Origin: Kitasatospora aureofaciens | GTDB taxonomy: Bacteria > Actinomycetota > Actinomycetes > Streptomycetales > Streptomycetaceae | DNA: 64,000 nt | NCBI RefSeq assembly: GCF_001188955.3 | Contig: NZ_JPRF03000015.1 | Span: 62,001-126,000, forward strand | Direction: 5' to 3' | Shown: in pieces, positions 1-9,755 of the stretch | How the letters are laid out: each line of letters starts with the position of its first letter | Numbering within the stretch: the first letter of the stretch is position 1 | Program-made: the position numbers and the translations under genes | Notes under the pieces: generated by a model | What the model was told of the DNA's origin: nothing | What the model saw: the letters and a program-made list of their open reading frames with translations, nothing else | Database searches by the model: none

Positions 1-1118
1 AAGCTCCAGCCCTCCAGCGCCTTGACCAGCGCCGAAGTGTCCTCGGCGGAACCGTGGTTGGACTCGACGGCGTGCACGATCATCTGAGCGGCGGTGAAGC
101 CGTCCGGAGTGAAGATGTCGGGCCTGCCGCCCCCGGCGGTGACGGCCTCGGTCATGGCCTTCTCCACCGGGGTGCCGGCGGCGCCGTCGAAGTAGTGGTT
201 CAGGAAGGAGATCTTGTCGCCGGCCGGGCCGAACAGCGGGTAGGAGGCGGCCAGGTCCAGGCCGGTGACGACCTTGGTGTCGGCGAACACGTCCTGCTGG
301 TTGAGCGCCGTCCACAGGGCCGACGCGCTGTCGCCGGCCCAGGCGACGAACAACAGGTCGGGCTTGGCGGTCTTGGCCTGGGTCGCGAACGGGGTGAGGT
401 CGGTGGCGCTCGGCGGGGCGAGCACCTGCTCCACCGTCGCGCCCTGGGAGCCGAGCACGGCCTTCACGGCGGCCACGTTGGCCTGCCCGAAGGCGTTGTC
501 CTGAGCGAGCACGGCGACCTTCTTGCCCTTGGCGTCACCGATGAACGAGGCCGCCGTCCTGATGTCCTGGTAGGACTGGCGGCCGGAACGGAAGGTGTAC
601 TTGTTCAAGCCGGTGACCTTGTCGGCGGCGGCCGGTCCGCTGATGAAGAGCACTTTGTTCTGCGAGGCGATCGGGCCGACCTGGAGGGCGACGCCGGAGG
701 CGGTGGAGCCGGCCAGGACCTTGTAGCCCTTGCCGATCAGGTCCTTGGCGGCGGACACCGCCTTCGCCGGATCGCCCGCGTCGTCCTGCTCCTCGAACTC
801 GATCCTGTGCCCGTCGACCTCGCCGGTGCCCTTGGTCGCGTAGCTCAGACCGGCCTTGAAGCCGTCCAGGTACTGCTTGCCGTAGGCCGCGAGCGGACCG
901 GTCCTGGAGTACACCAGGCCGACCTTGACCGGGGTCTTCGCGCCGCCTCCGCCCCCTGAGGCGGTCCCGGCGGTCCCGGCGGTACCGGCCTCGGCGCAGC
1001 CTGCGGCGAGCAGGGCGCACGCGGCCACCGCGGCGAGCTTCCGGGCCGGTCCGTCGGGCAGTGCCGCGCCCGGGCGGGCGCCGGAGGCGGTCCTGGTGAG
1101 GGCTGTGGTGCTGCGCAT
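1..1118 (-). CDS. ABC transporter substrate-binding lipoprotein, branched-chain amino acid type (C-terminus outside window)
   Basis: Extracellular receptor of the type I periplasmic-binding fold (LivK/Peripla_BP_6), expected to pass branched-chain amino acids or similar solutes to an ABC importer lying left of the window. An Arg-rich start is followed by a hydrophobic stretch and the lipobox LLAAGC with Cys41, so the mature protein should be lipid-anchored. Family-like segments such as VGLVYSRTGPLAAYGK and FEEQDDAGDP follow. About 372 codons are present, so only the extreme C-terminus is missing. The ATG has AGGAG about 9 nt upstream. It is divergent from the CoA-transferase genes. The actual ligand cannot be read from sequence. 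Confidence 0.88.
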   Translation of the reverse strand, partial: MRSTTALTRTASGARPGAALPDGPARKLAAVAACALLAAGCAEAGTAGTAGTASGGGGGAKTPVKVGLVYSRTGPLAAYGKQYLDGFKAGLSYATKGTGEVDGHRIEFEEQDDAGDPAKAVSAAKDLIGKGYKVLAGSTASGVALQVGPIASQNKVLFISGPAAADKVTGLNKYTFRSGRQSYQDIRTAASFIGDAKGKKVAVLAQDNAFGQANVAAVKAVLGSQGATVEQVLAPPSATDLTPFATQAKTAKPDLLFVAWAGDSASALWTALNQQDVFADTKVVTGLDLAASYPLFGPAGDKISFLNHYFDGAAGTPVEKAMTEAVTAGGGRPDIFTPDGFTAAQMIVHAVESNHGSAEDTSALVKALEGWS

Positions 1119-1511
1119 GGTGACCGACTCCTGGGGATGCGGCGGGGTGGATGCCGGAACCGTAGGTGTGCGGTGGGACCGGCAACATGTGCCCGGTCGA
1201 CGTAGCAGCCCGCCGCGATGTGGCTCCGGTCGACATACCGCCCGCCCGGTGCCACGCTCCGGGCGTCCGGATGTGGCCCGCCGACACGGGTCCGCCCCCG
1301 TCCATGGCGGTGGCCGCCATGGCTGCGGCGCCGCGTGCCCGGCCACGGTGGAGAGGGCGCGGTGCCGGTTGGGTGCAGCCCCGGCCGCCAGCCCCCGGGG
1401 TACAGCCGTCGCCGCCCCCGCCCCCGCCGTCGCCCCCCCCGTCGCCCCGATCCCGATCCCGACCCCGCCACATCTTCCTCTCTCCCTCCCAGTCCCTCAT
1501 GAGGTGATCCC
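1119..1511. other. Intergenic region, divergent promoters
   Basis: 393 bp without a convincing gene. It must hold the promoters of the divergent binding-protein and CoA-transferase genes. Two copies of CCGGTCGAC followed by a/gTA (near 1195 and 1228) could be a regulator site. The right half is C-rich low complexity (CCCCCG runs around 1410-1470), which gives spurious open frames on both strands. Confidence 0.5.
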
Positions 1512-2273
1512 TTGGACAAGGTCCTCGACTCCCCCGCCGCCGCGGTCGGCGACATACCCGACGGTGCGGTGCTGGCCGTCGGCGGCTTCGGCCTCTGTGG
1601 CATCCCGAGCACCCTGATCGGCGCCCTGGTGAGCGCCGGCACCACCGGTCTGCGCGTGGTGTCGAACAACTGCGGGGTGGACGACTGGGGGCTCGGCCTG
1701 TTGCTGCGGGCGGGCCGGATCTCCCGGATGACCTCCTCGTACGTCGGGGAGAACAAGGAGTTCGCCCGGCAGTACCTCGCCGGGGAGTTGGAGGTGGAGC
1801 TGACCCCGCAGGGCACGCTGGCTGAGCGGTTGCGAGCAGGCGGTGCCGGCATCCCGGCGTTCTTTACCCCGGCCGGGGTCGGCACCCAGGTCGAGGAAGG
1901 CGGGCTGCCCTGGCGCTACGCCGCGGACGGCTCGGTGGCGCTGGCCTCACCGCCCAAGGAGGTGAGGGAGTTCGGCGGTCGCCGGTACCTGCTGGAGGAG
2001 GCGATCACCGCGGACTTCGCGCTGGTCCGGGCCGAGGTGGCGGACCGGCACGGCAACTGCGCGTTCCACGCGGCCGCCCGGAACTTCAACCCGCTCTGCG
2101 CGACGGCGGGCCGGATCACCCTGGTCGAGGCGGACCGGATCGTCGAACCGGGCGAGCTGGACCCGGATGCGGTGCACCTGCCCGGCGTGTACGTCGACCG
2201 GGTCGTGGCCGCCGATCCCGAGGACCGCCGCATCGAGCGCCGGACCGTCCGCCCCGCCCTCCAGGAGGTCTGA
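1512..2273 (+). CDS. scoA: 3-oxoacid CoA-transferase subunit A
   Basis: Alpha subunit of a family I CoA-transferase, which moves CoA between succinyl-CoA and a 3-oxo acid such as acetoacetate or 3-oxoadipate. The N-terminal glycine loop GGFGLCGIP, the segment [15 protein letters not shown] and the middle SYVGENKEF are typical of the ScoA/AtoD/PcaI subunit. Length is 253 residues, normal for the family. The start is TTG at 1512, preceded by GAGGTGATCCC; no ATG or GTG fits better. Subunit B begins 4 nt after the stop, so the two are translationally coupled and should form a heterotetramer. Substrate choice (acetoacetate or 3-oxoadipate) cannot be settled here. Confidence 0.9.
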   Translation: MDKVLDSPAAAVGDIPDGAVLAVGGFGLCGIPSTLIGALVSAGTTGLRVVSNNCGVDDWGLGLLLRAGRISRMTSSYVGENKEFARQYLAGELEVELTPQGTLAERLRAGGAGIPAFFTPAGVGTQVEEGGLPWRYAADGSVALASPPKEVREFGGRRYLLEEAITADFALVRAEVADRHGNCAFHAAARNFNPLCATAGRITLVEADRIVEPGELDPDAVHLPGVYVDRVVAADPEDRRIERRTVRPALQEV

Positions 2274-2277
2274 ACCG

Positions 2278-3045
2278 ATGCCGGCCCCCAGCAACCCCGC
2301 CCTCGCAAGCACCCGCGCCTCCGCCCCCACCCCCACCCGCGCGAGCACCTCCGCCCCCACCCCCGCCCACGCGAACACCTCCACCCCCACCGCAACCTCC
2401 GCCTCCGCCCCGCTCGACCCGCGTAACGCCCTGGCCGCCCGCGCCGCCCGAGAGTTGCGCGACGGGCAGTACGTGAACCTGGGCATCGGTCTGCCCACCT
2501 TGATCCCCAACCACCTCCCGCCGGGCGTCCGGGTGGTGCTGCACTCGGAGAACGGCGTCCTCGGCGTGGGCCCGTACCCGGTGGAGGGTGCCGAGCACCC
2601 CGATCTGATCAACGCGGGCAAGGAGACGGTGACGGTCACGCCCGGAGCCGCCTACTTCGACTCCGCCTTCTCCTTCGGCATGGTCCGGGCCGGTCGGATC
2701 CACGTCTCGGTGCTCGGTGCGATGCAGGTGTCCGCCACCGGGGACCTCGCGAACTGGATGATCCCCGGCCGAATGGTCAAGGGCATGGGCGGCGCGATGG
2801 ACCTGGTGCACGGCGCCCGACGGCTGATCGTGGTCATGGAGCACACCGCCAGGGACGGCTCGCCGAAGATCGCCCGGGAGCTCTCGCTTCCCGCCACCGG
2901 CAGGCAGGTGGTGGACCGGATCGTCACCGATCTGGCGGTCGTCGACGTGACCCCGGAGGGGCTGCGCCTGGTGGAGACGGCCCCGGGTGTGAGCCCTGCC
3001 GAGGTACGGGCGGCCACGGACGCTCCCCTTCTGTCGCCGCACTGA
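2278..3045 (+). CDS. scoB: 3-oxoacid CoA-transferase subunit B
   Basis: Beta subunit carrying the catalytic glutamate that forms the enzyme-CoA thioester. The motif [13 protein letters not shown] holds the conserved SENG glutamate, after [17 protein letters not shown] at 2278 is preceded by CCAGGAGGTC overlapping the end of scoA. The first ~45 residues are an unusual Ala/Pro/Ser/Thr-rich low-complexity extension, encoded by C-rich repeats; the conserved fold begins near [19 protein letters not shown]. The extension has no likely catalytic role, and no internal start codon would remove it. 255 residues in all, compared with about 210-220 for most relatives. Confidence 0.9.
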   Translation: MPAPSNPALASTRASAPTPTRASTSAPTPAHANTSTPTATSASAPLDPRNALAARAARELRDGQYVNLGIGLPTLIPNHLPPGVRVVLHSENGVLGVGPYPVEGAEHPDLINAGKETVTVTPGAAYFDSAFSFGMVRAGRIHVSVLGAMQVSATGDLANWMIPGRMVKGMGGAMDLVHGARRLIVVMEHTARDGSPKIARELSLPATGRQVVDRIVTDLAVVDVTPEGLRLVETAPGVSPAEVRAATDAPLLSPH

Positions 3046-3466
3046 CCGCACGCCGGCCCCCGTTTCCGGAATTCCGCCGCATTAGCACCATCACGGACCA
3101 GAATGGCCGGGAACCGTGGCAACTTCACGCTTGAGCGGTGATCGTTGCGCGGAGCTGTTGCCATCAGCGTTACGCTCCGGGAGAGTTGAGCAAGCCAAGG
3201 ATCCCACCGCATCCGGAGGGGAAGCTGGACGGTGCACCGGGATCCCGCATTCGAAGCCGCCGCGCAGGCCCACAACTGAACCGGTCGCACACACTCCACG
3301 GGCCGGGTTCCGCACGGTGGATTCCCGGCACCGGAGTGCGTGTTGGACAGCCCGGAAACTGTGGGACGGCCCGCAGTTCACCGGGCCGCGTTCTATCGGC
3401 ACGGCTCCGGAGCGAGGCGGACAACGCCGGGCACAGCATCCCGCAACACTCCGGGGGGAGCACGCC
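3046..3466. other. Intergenic region upstream of cslA
   Basis: 421 bp with no convincing gene. It holds the cslA promoter and a long 5' leader ending in the ribosome site GGGGGGAG before the ATG at 3467. Open frames here read straight into cslA, but they lack a credible start and show no protein family. Several short inverted repeats are present, none strong enough to call. Confidence 0.5.
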
Positions 3467-5662
3467 ATGACCACGCCGTCCTCGCCGTCCCAACCGTACA
3501 AGCCGCCCTCGCCGTCCAAGGCGCCCAGGTCCAGGCCGCCCAAGCCGCCGTCGCGTCGAAGGGACGCCGAACCGGCCCAGCGGAGCAGGGCGCGCGAGGC
3601 TGTGCTGCGCGACGTGCCGGTGCCCGAAGCGCCCTATGACTACGGTCACTTCAGCCGGCTGGCCGGCCCTGCGGTCGATCCGGACGAGGACCGGGAGCTC
3701 GGCGGCGGTGTCTACCGGCCGGACCCGGGCAGCCCCCGGGACCCCACCGGCACGGAGCCGGCCACGCCGTACCGGGTCCAGTACCGCAGCCTGCTGCGCC
3801 ACGAGCCGCACCGGATCCGGGCCGGCCTGCTGCTGGTGACCGCCCCGCTGGTGGAGGCGATCCTGCTGGTCTGGCTGCTGCTGCCGGAGCACTGGCCGGA
3901 GCGCGTCGACGAGACCGACGTCCTGGTGCTGCTCGGCGACAAGGTGATGATCGGGATCATCGCGGTGGTCGAGGTGTTCCGGCTGGTCAACGTGGTGTCC
4001 AACACCCACGCCACCCTGGTCGCCCGCGATCCGGTACCGGTGACGCCGGAGCCCGGCACCCGGGTCGCGTTCCTCACCACCTGCGTGCCGGGCAAGGAGC
4101 CGCCGGAGACGGTCCGGGCCACGCTGGTGGCGGCCCGGGCCGTCCGGCACGAAGGGCCGTACGACGTCTGGCTCTTGGACGAGGGAAACGATCCTGCAAT
4201 GCGGGCCCTGTGCACCGAGCTGGGAGTCCGCCACTTCAGCCGCTCCGGCCGCCCGCACTGGAACCAGCCGAAGGGGCGGTTCCGTGCCGGGACCAAGCAC
4301 GGCAACTACAACGCCTGGCTCCAGGCCCACGGCGACGACTACGACTTCTGGGTGTCCGTCGACACCGACCACGCCCCGCTGCCCGACATCTGCGAGCGCA
4401 TGCTCGGCTACTTCCGCGATCCGGACGTGGCATTCGTGGTCGGCCCCCAGGTGTACGGGAACTACCGCAGCTCCGGCTCGGCCGTCACCAAATTCTCCGA
4501 GAGCCAGCAGTACCTCTTCCACGCCCTCGTCCAACGCGCCGGAAACCGTTACGGCGCACCGATGTTCGTCGGGACCAACAACGCCGTCAGAATCCGCTCG
4601 CTCCAGTCGATCGGCGGGTTGTACGACTCCATCACCGAGGACATGGCCACCGGTCTGGAGTTCCACCGGAGCCGGAACCCGGAGACCGGAGAACGCTGGA
4701 AGTCCGTTTACACCCCGGACGTGCTCGCGGTGGGCGAAGGTCCGTCCTCCTGGACCGACTTCTTCTCCCAGCAACTGCGCTGGAGCCGCGGCACCTACGA
4801 GACCCTGTTCACCCAGTACTGGCGGGTGCTCTGGCGGTTGTCGCCCGGCCGTCTGCTCAACTACTCACTGATGGTGGGCTTCTACCCGATGGCGGCGCTG
4901 ACCTGGCTGCTCGGCGGCGTGTCCAGCGTGCTCTACCTGGGCTTCGGTGCCTCGGGCGTCCACGTCTCCTCGGAGATCTGGATGATGCTCTACAGCGACG
5001 CCGCCGCGCTCCAACTCCTGCTCTACACCTGGAACCGCAAGCACAACGTGAGCCCGCACGAGCCGGCCGGCTCCTCCGGGATCGCGGGCATGGTGATGTC
5101 CGCGGTCTGCGGCCCGGTCTACGCGGCCTCGCTGCTCCAGGCGCTGTTCCGGGTGCGCAGCCGCTTCGTGGTGACACCCAAGGGTCGCTCCGCCAGCGCC
5201 GACCGGATCGGCACCTTCCGCTACCACCTGTTCTGGGCGGTGGTGTTCGGCGGCGCCGTCGCCGCGTCCTTCCACACCGGCTACGACCACGTCGCGATGC
5301 GCACCTGGGCCTGCATCGCCCTGGCCCTGACCGTGCTGCCGCTGCTGATCTCGACCGGCGACGCCGTCCGCCGCCGTCGTACCCGGCCCACCGCCACCCT
5401 CACCGTGACCGGCGGCCCGTCCGCCACCCCGACGGTCGTCCTGGAGAAGCGCCGCCCTCGCCACGCCCGCCCCGCGCCCACCACCGACAGCGGCATCACG
5501 ACGAACAGCGACACCCCGACGCCCGGCACCACGACGAACAGCGACACCGCCGCGCTCGACAGCCCGGTACTCGACAGCCCGGCACTCGACAGCCCCACGC
5601 TCCAGCTCCGCCTGACGCCCGCCCCGCCCGACCACGCCGGGAGCGGCACGCCCACCCGCTGA
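3467..5662 (+). CDS. cslA: Cellulose synthase-like glycosyltransferase CslA (GT2)
   Basis: Processive membrane glycosyltransferase that makes a beta-glucan at hyphal tips in Streptomyces. After a Pro/Ser/Lys-rich cytosolic tail of ~60 residues come two membrane spans (around 120-175), then the GT-A domain: LLDEGND (near 235), SVDTDHAP with DxD (near 297), TEDMATG (near 388) and QQLRW (near 435). Further membrane spans follow, and then a long Thr/Ser/Pro/Asp-rich tail with repeated LDSP. The D, DxD, TED and QxxRW set is complete, so activity is expected. ATG at 3467 follows a GGGGGGAG ribosome site; upstream in-frame codons are not protein-like. glxA lies 35 nt downstream. Confidence 0.93.
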   Translation: MTTPSSPSQPYKPPSPSKAPRSRPPKPPSRRRDAEPAQRSRAREAVLRDVPVPEAPYDYGHFSRLAGPAVDPDEDRELGGGVYRPDPGSPRDPTGTEPATPYRVQYRSLLRHEPHRIRAGLLLVTAPLVEAILLVWLLLPEHWPERVDETDVLVLLGDKVMIGIIAVVEVFRLVNVVSNTHATLVARDPVPVTPEPGTRVAFLTTCVPGKEPPETVRATLVAARAVRHEGPYDVWLLDEGNDPAMRALCTELGVRHFSRSGRPHWNQPKGRFRAGTKHGNYNAWLQAHGDDYDFWVSVDTDHAPLPDICERMLGYFRDPDVAFVVGPQVYGNYRSSGSAVTKFSESQQYLFHALVQRAGNRYGAPMFVGTNNAVRIRSLQSIGGLYDSITEDMATGLEFHRSRNPETGERWKSVYTPDVLAVGEGPSSWTDFFSQQLRWSRGTYETLFTQYWRVLWRLSPGRLLNYSLMVGFYPMAALTWLLGGVSSVLYLGFGASGVHVSSEIWMMLYSDAAALQLLLYTWNRKHNVSPHEPAGSSGIAGMVMSAVCGPVYAASLLQALFRVRSRFVVTPKGRSASADRIGTFRYHLFWAVVFGGAVAASFHTGYDHVAMRTWACIALALTVLPLLISTGDAVRRRRTRPTATLTVTGGPSATPTVVLEKRRPRHARPAPTTDSGITTNSDTPTPGTTTNSDTAALDSPVLDSPALDSPTLQLRLTPAPPDHAGSGTPTR

Positions 5663-5697
5663 GCCACTCCCGCCCGCCTCCCGAGGGGAGCACCACC

Positions 5698-7629
5698 GTG
5701 AAGATCCGCAAGGCCGGCCGCACCAAGCGCCTCGCCCTCGGCAGCACCGTCGCGCTGACCGTCGCCGGGATGAACGCCCCGGCCGTGCTCGGCTTCGCCG
5801 GCGCCCAGTACCACCAGTACGTGATCAACCGCCCCGAGTACAAGGGACAGTACGGCCACTGGCAGACCCTGGCCCTGCCCGCCGAGTTCCGGGTCAACGC
5901 CGTCCACGCCACCCTCCTGCGCACTGGCAAGGTGCTGATCGTGGCCGGTTCCGGCAACGACGAGAAGCAGTTCAACGCGGGCACCTTCAAGAGCCTGCTC
6001 TGGGACCCTGCGAAGAACACCTACAAGCTGATACCCACCCCCGCCGACATGTTCTGCGGCGGTCACACCTCCCTCCCGGACGGCCGGGTACTGGTGGCCG
6101 GCGGCACCCAGCGGTACGAGAAGCTGGACGGCGCGGTGAAGAAGGCGGCCGGCGTGATGCGGGTGCGCAACGAGAGCCCGGAGCGCTCCCGCACCTTCCC
6201 CAAGGGCACCGTCTTTGTCGCCCCCAACGGTCGCGAGTACACCAGCACCGTCGAGGTGACCGTGCCCGCGGCGACCAAGACCGGCGCCGGGAAGCAGACC
6301 GTGGTCACCGCCGGCGAGCAGCACGTGTTCGTCGAGGCGGTCGGCGAGGGCCCGGACTATGTGACCAACTCCCCGGCCCAGTACCGGATCAAGGGCCTGA
6401 CCGGGGCCGACGCCCACAACCTGTACGGGCAGAGCGAGAAGCTGACCCTGGACAAGCAGGACTACCAGGGCATCCGCTCCGCCTTCGAGTTCAACCCGGA
6501 CACCGAGCTCTACGAGCAGGTCACCGACATGTCGCACGCCCGCTGGTACCCGACCCTGACCGGGCTGGGCGACGGCCGGGTGGTCACCGTCTCCGGCCTG
6601 GACGACACCGGGCAGATCCTCGACGGCAACGACAACGAGGTCTACGACCCGAAGTCCAGGACCTGGGCCAAGGCCCCCGACCACTACTTCCCGACCTACC
6701 CCTCGATCTTCCTGACGGCCACCGGCAAGCTCTTCTACTCCGGTTCCAACGCGGGCTACGGCCCCGCCGACAAGGGCCGTGAGCCCGGCCTCTGGGACCT
6801 GTCGAACAACTCCTTCCGGCCCGTCCCCGGCCTGCGCGACCCGGGCCTGACCGAGACCTCCTCCTCGGTGCTGCTGCCGCCCGCGCAGGCGCAGAAGGTC
6901 ATGGTGCTCGGCGGCGGCGGGGTGGGCGAGTCCCCGCTGTCCACGGCCCGCACCGACATCGTCGACCTGTCCGCGCCCGGGCCCGCCTACACCCCGGGCC
7001 CGGACCTGCCGGCCGGCGGCACCCGCTACCTCAACAGCGTGATCCTCCCGGACGACACCGTGTTCACCACCGGCGGCTCCAGCGGCTACCGCGGCCGGGG
7101 CGGGAGCGACCTGCTCAAGGCGCAGGTGTACCACCCGGATTCCAACACCTTCAGCACCGCCGCGGAGCCCACCGTAGGCCGCGACTACCACTCCGAGGCG
7201 CTGCTGCTGCCGGACGGCCGGGTCGCCGTGCTGGGCTCCAACCCGCTGTTCGCCGACAAGGCCGAGACCCAGCCCGGCGGCTTCGAGCAGCGCATCGAGA
7301 TCTACACCCCGCCGTACCTGTACCACGGCGACCGCCCGGAGGTGACCGCCGCACCCCAGTCGGCCAAGCTCGGCGGCACCCTGCGGGTCGGCGCCGCCCG
7401 GCCGGACGCGGTGACGACCGCCAAGCTGATCCGCCCGAGTTCGGTGACCCACGTGACCGACGTCGAGCAGCGCTCGGTCGCCCTGGACGTCACCGGGCGC
7501 ACCGCCGACGGCGTCTCGCTCACCCTCCCGGGCAACCCGGATCTGCTCCCGCCCGGCTGGTACATGTTGTTCCTGACGGACGCCGCCGGCACCCCGTCGG
7601 TCGCCCGCTGGGTCCAGGTCACCGGTTGA
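5698..7629 (+). CDS. glxA: GlxA, mono-copper radical oxidase of the galactose-oxidase family
   Basis: Copper oxidase with a Tyr-Cys radical cofactor, known in Streptomyces to act with CslA in placing a glucan at the hyphal tip. 643 residues. An N-terminal basic stretch and hydrophobic segment (residues 8-32) act as signal or anchor. Kelch-like repeats follow, such as GGHTSLPDGRVLVAGGTQRY. Cys120 in MFCGGH is the expected cross-linked cysteine, and RDYHSEALLLPDGRV near residue 495 carries a likely copper-ligand His. A C-terminal immunoglobulin-like domain ends the protein. The GTG start has GAGGGGAG upstream. It is convergent with the GH6 gene, only 13 nt apart. Confidence 0.93.
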   Translation: MKIRKAGRTKRLALGSTVALTVAGMNAPAVLGFAGAQYHQYVINRPEYKGQYGHWQTLALPAEFRVNAVHATLLRTGKVLIVAGSGNDEKQFNAGTFKSLLWDPAKNTYKLIPTPADMFCGGHTSLPDGRVLVAGGTQRYEKLDGAVKKAAGVMRVRNESPERSRTFPKGTVFVAPNGREYTSTVEVTVPAATKTGAGKQTVVTAGEQHVFVEAVGEGPDYVTNSPAQYRIKGLTGADAHNLYGQSEKLTLDKQDYQGIRSAFEFNPDTELYEQVTDMSHARWYPTLTGLGDGRVVTVSGLDDTGQILDGNDNEVYDPKSRTWAKAPDHYFPTYPSIFLTATGKLFYSGSNAGYGPADKGREPGLWDLSNNSFRPVPGLRDPGLTETSSSVLLPPAQAQKVMVLGGGGVGESPLSTARTDIVDLSAPGPAYTPGPDLPAGGTRYLNSVILPDDTVFTTGGSSGYRGRGGSDLLKAQVYHPDSNTFSTAAEPTVGRDYHSEALLLPDGRVAVLGSNPLFADKAETQPGGFEQRIEIYTPPYLYHGDRPEVTAAPQSAKLGGTLRVGAARPDAVTTAKLIRPSSVTHVTDVEQRSVALDVTGRTADGVSLTLPGNPDLLPPGWYMLFLTDAAGTPSVARWVQVTG

Positions 7630-7642
7630 GCCCGACCACCAC

Positions 7643-8722
7643 TCAGTGCGCCGCCTGCGCCAGCCCGAGCGCGTACGGCAGCCAGAACTGGCCCGCCGGG
7701 GGTTCACCGCGCCCGCACTGGCCGTCCGACTCCCCCGGGTTCTTGATCCACAGGTAGGCGTCGACCCCGGGCCGGCCGGTCTCGGTGGTCGGCGCCTCGC
7801 CGAGCGCCCGGCCCGGCGGGTTGCACCAGGAGTCGGCGCCCGCCGAGCCGTTGCCGCTGCGGCTGGTGTCGATGACGAAGTGCTTCCCGCCGAGGGCGGC
7901 GGAGAGCCGGTTGCCGTACGCCGCGTTCCGGTCGGTCGGGTAGAAGTTGGCGACGTTCACCGCGAAGCCGTCGGCCACGGCGATGCCCGACTTGCGCAGC
8001 GCGGCAGCCAGGTCCTCCGGGTCCTGGGCCCAGCCCGGGTTGCCCGCGTCCAGGTAGACCCGGACGTTCGGACGCTTCTTCAACTCCTGTACCGCGAAAG
8101 CCAGCAGGCCGTACCGCTCGGCGGCCAGGTCACCCTTGACCCCGCAGCTGTCCAGGGTGTGGGCGACGGCGTCCGGCTCCAGCACCACCCAGGCCTTGCG
8201 GTCGCCCAGGGCTTCGGCGACGCCGGTGATCCAGGAACGGTAGGAGGCGGCGTCGGGGGCGCCGCCGGCCGAGTACTGGCCGCAGTCCCGGTGCGGGATG
8301 TCGTACGCGACGAAGACGGCCGTCCGACCCGCCTCGGTGGCCCGTCGGCTCACCTGGTCGGCGATCTCCCGGGCGCCCTGGTCGCCGAGCCACTGGGAGG
8401 ACGGCTGGGCGGCGATCCGCAGCAGGGTGTCCGCCTCGGCCGACCGGCCCTGGCTGCGCAGCACGCCGACCTGCTGGGCGGCGTTGGTCCGGTCGGACAC
8501 GTAGAAGGCCTGCCCCGGAAGCTGGTTGAGGACCACCGGCCCGGCCGCCGGGCTGCCCGCGGGTGTACTGGTAGGAGAAGCCGACCTGGCGCCGCTCGTC
8601 CCCCCGGCGCCGCCCGAACCGCTGCAGCCGGGCACGGTCAGCACCAGCCCCGCGACGGCCAGCGCCGCCCAGCGGGAGGCCCTGGCGCTCCGAAACGTTC
8701 CTGCCCGTCCCACCCCGCGCAC
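7643..8722 (-). CDS. cslZ: Glycoside hydrolase family 6 lipoprotein, CslZ-type endoglucanase
   Basis: Secreted beta-1,4-glucan hydrolase expected to trim the glucan made by CslA/GlxA. GTG at 8722 follows GGAGGGG. The N-terminus has a signal segment ending in the lipobox-like VPGC, then a Ser/Thr/Gly linker. GH6 landmarks are clear: AYDIPHRDCGQYSAGG, LEPDAVA with the probable catalytic Asp, VNVANFYPT, FVIDTSRSGNG, WCNPPGRALG and LWIKNPGESDG. 359 residues. The frame stays open upstream of 8722 but shows no conserved sequence there. The gene faces glxA tail to tail, so it is not in one transcript with cslA-glxA. Confidence 0.92.
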   Translation of the reverse strand: MRGVGRAGTFRSARASRWAALAVAGLVLTVPGCSGSGGAGGTSGARSASPTSTPAGSPAAGPVVLNQLPGQAFYVSDRTNAAQQVGVLRSQGRSAEADTLLRIAAQPSSQWLGDQGAREIADQVSRRATEAGRTAVFVAYDIPHRDCGQYSAGGAPDAASYRSWITGVAEALGDRKAWVVLEPDAVAHTLDSCGVKGDLAAERYGLLAFAVQELKKRPNVRVYLDAGNPGWAQDPEDLAAALRKSGIAVADGFAVNVANFYPTDRNAAYGNRLSAALGGKHFVIDTSRSGNGSAGADSWCNPPGRALGEAPTTETGRPGVDAYLWIKNPGESDGQCGRGEPPAGQFWLPYALGLAQAAH

Positions 8723-8948
8723 GTACCGCCCCTCCGAAGCCCGCAACCGCCCCCGCCCCAGGACCGGTCCGGCCACCGGTCGGCACCAGCTAAGCACACC
8801 CGCCCCCGACCGACGGCAGCCATCGGTGAACGGCAAGTGGCCGTGGGCGAACGGGGATCCGACCCCGCCCACCCACGGCCACTCACCGCCCCCCGACGCC
8901 GGATCCCGGCCCGGCTCCCCCCACCACCGGGCCGGCACCGGCTCGGCG

Positions 8949-9677
8949 TCAGCCCTGCTTCAGGTCCGGCACCCGCCAGTCGATCGGCTCTCCACCGAAG
9001 TCGTCCAGAGCCGTGTTGATCTGCGAGAACGGACGGCTGCCGAAGAACAGCTTGGCGGACAGCGGCGACGGGTGCGCGCCCTGCACGACCACGTGCTTCC
9101 CGGTGTCGATCAGCGGCAGCTTCTTCTTGGCGTAGTTGCCCCACAGCACGAAGACCACCGGCTCCTCGCGCGCGCTCACCGCCTTGATCACCGCGTCGGT
9201 GAACTTCTCCCAGCCCTTCGCCTTGTGCGAGTTGGCCTCGTGGGCGCGGACCGTGAGCACCGCGTTGAGCAGCAGCACGCCCTGCTCGGCCCAGTGCATC
9301 AGGTAGCCGTTGTCCGGGGCGGGGACGCCCAGGTCGGCGTCCAGCTCCTTGAAGATGTTGCGCAGCGAGGGCGGCGTCTTCGTCCCGGGCAGCACCGAGA
9401 AGCTCATGCCGTGGGCCTGGCCGTTGTCGTGGTACGGGTCCTGCCCGAGGACGAGCACCCGGACCTTCTCGTACGGGGTCGCCTCCAGCGCCGCGAACTC
9501 CTGGCCGCTCGGCGGGAACACCTCGTGCTGCGCGCGCTCGGCCGCCACGAAGGCCGCCAGCTCGGCGAAGTACGGCTTCTCCGTCTCGGCGCCCAGCACC
9601 TCGCGCCAGGACTCGGGCAGCTCCAGCCCGCCGCCCCCGCCGGCCTCGACCACGCCCGCCTCGACCGTGTCCGTCAC
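8949..9677 (-). CDS. ung: Uracil-DNA glycosylase, family 1
   Basis: Base-excision repair enzyme that removes uracil from DNA in the cytoplasm. The water-activating motif GQDPYH lies at residues 78-83 and is followed by AHGMSFSV; the DNA-minor-groove loop HPSPLSA is near the C-terminus. VLWGNYAKKK is also typical. GTG at 9677 is chosen because GGGAGGTAG sits 7 nt upstream; an ATG 18 nt earlier has no ribosome site. 242 residues, normal length. Flanking genes are unrelated, so it is probably transcribed alone. Confidence 0.95.
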   Translation of the reverse strand: MTDTVEAGVVEAGGGGGLELPESWREVLGAETEKPYFAELAAFVAAERAQHEVFPPSGQEFAALEATPYEKVRVLVLGQDPYHDNGQAHGMSFSVLPGTKTPPSLRNIFKELDADLGVPAPDNGYLMHWAEQGVLLLNAVLTVRAHEANSHKAKGWEKFTDAVIKAVSAREEPVVFVLWGNYAKKKLPLIDTGKHVVVQGAHPSPLSAKLFFGSRPFSQINTALDDFGGEPIDWRVPDLKQG

Positions 9678-9755
9678 GACATCTACCTCCCACACCGCGG
9701 CTGCTGCGCCGCCCGCCCTCTTACACCCCGAACGCTACACAGCCCCACCGACAAC

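Noticed and set aside
5281-7707. An 808-codon open frame antisense to glxA
   Set aside because: It mirrors the glxA codon bias, is Gly/Val/Arg/Asp-rich and shows no family motif; glxA is certain.
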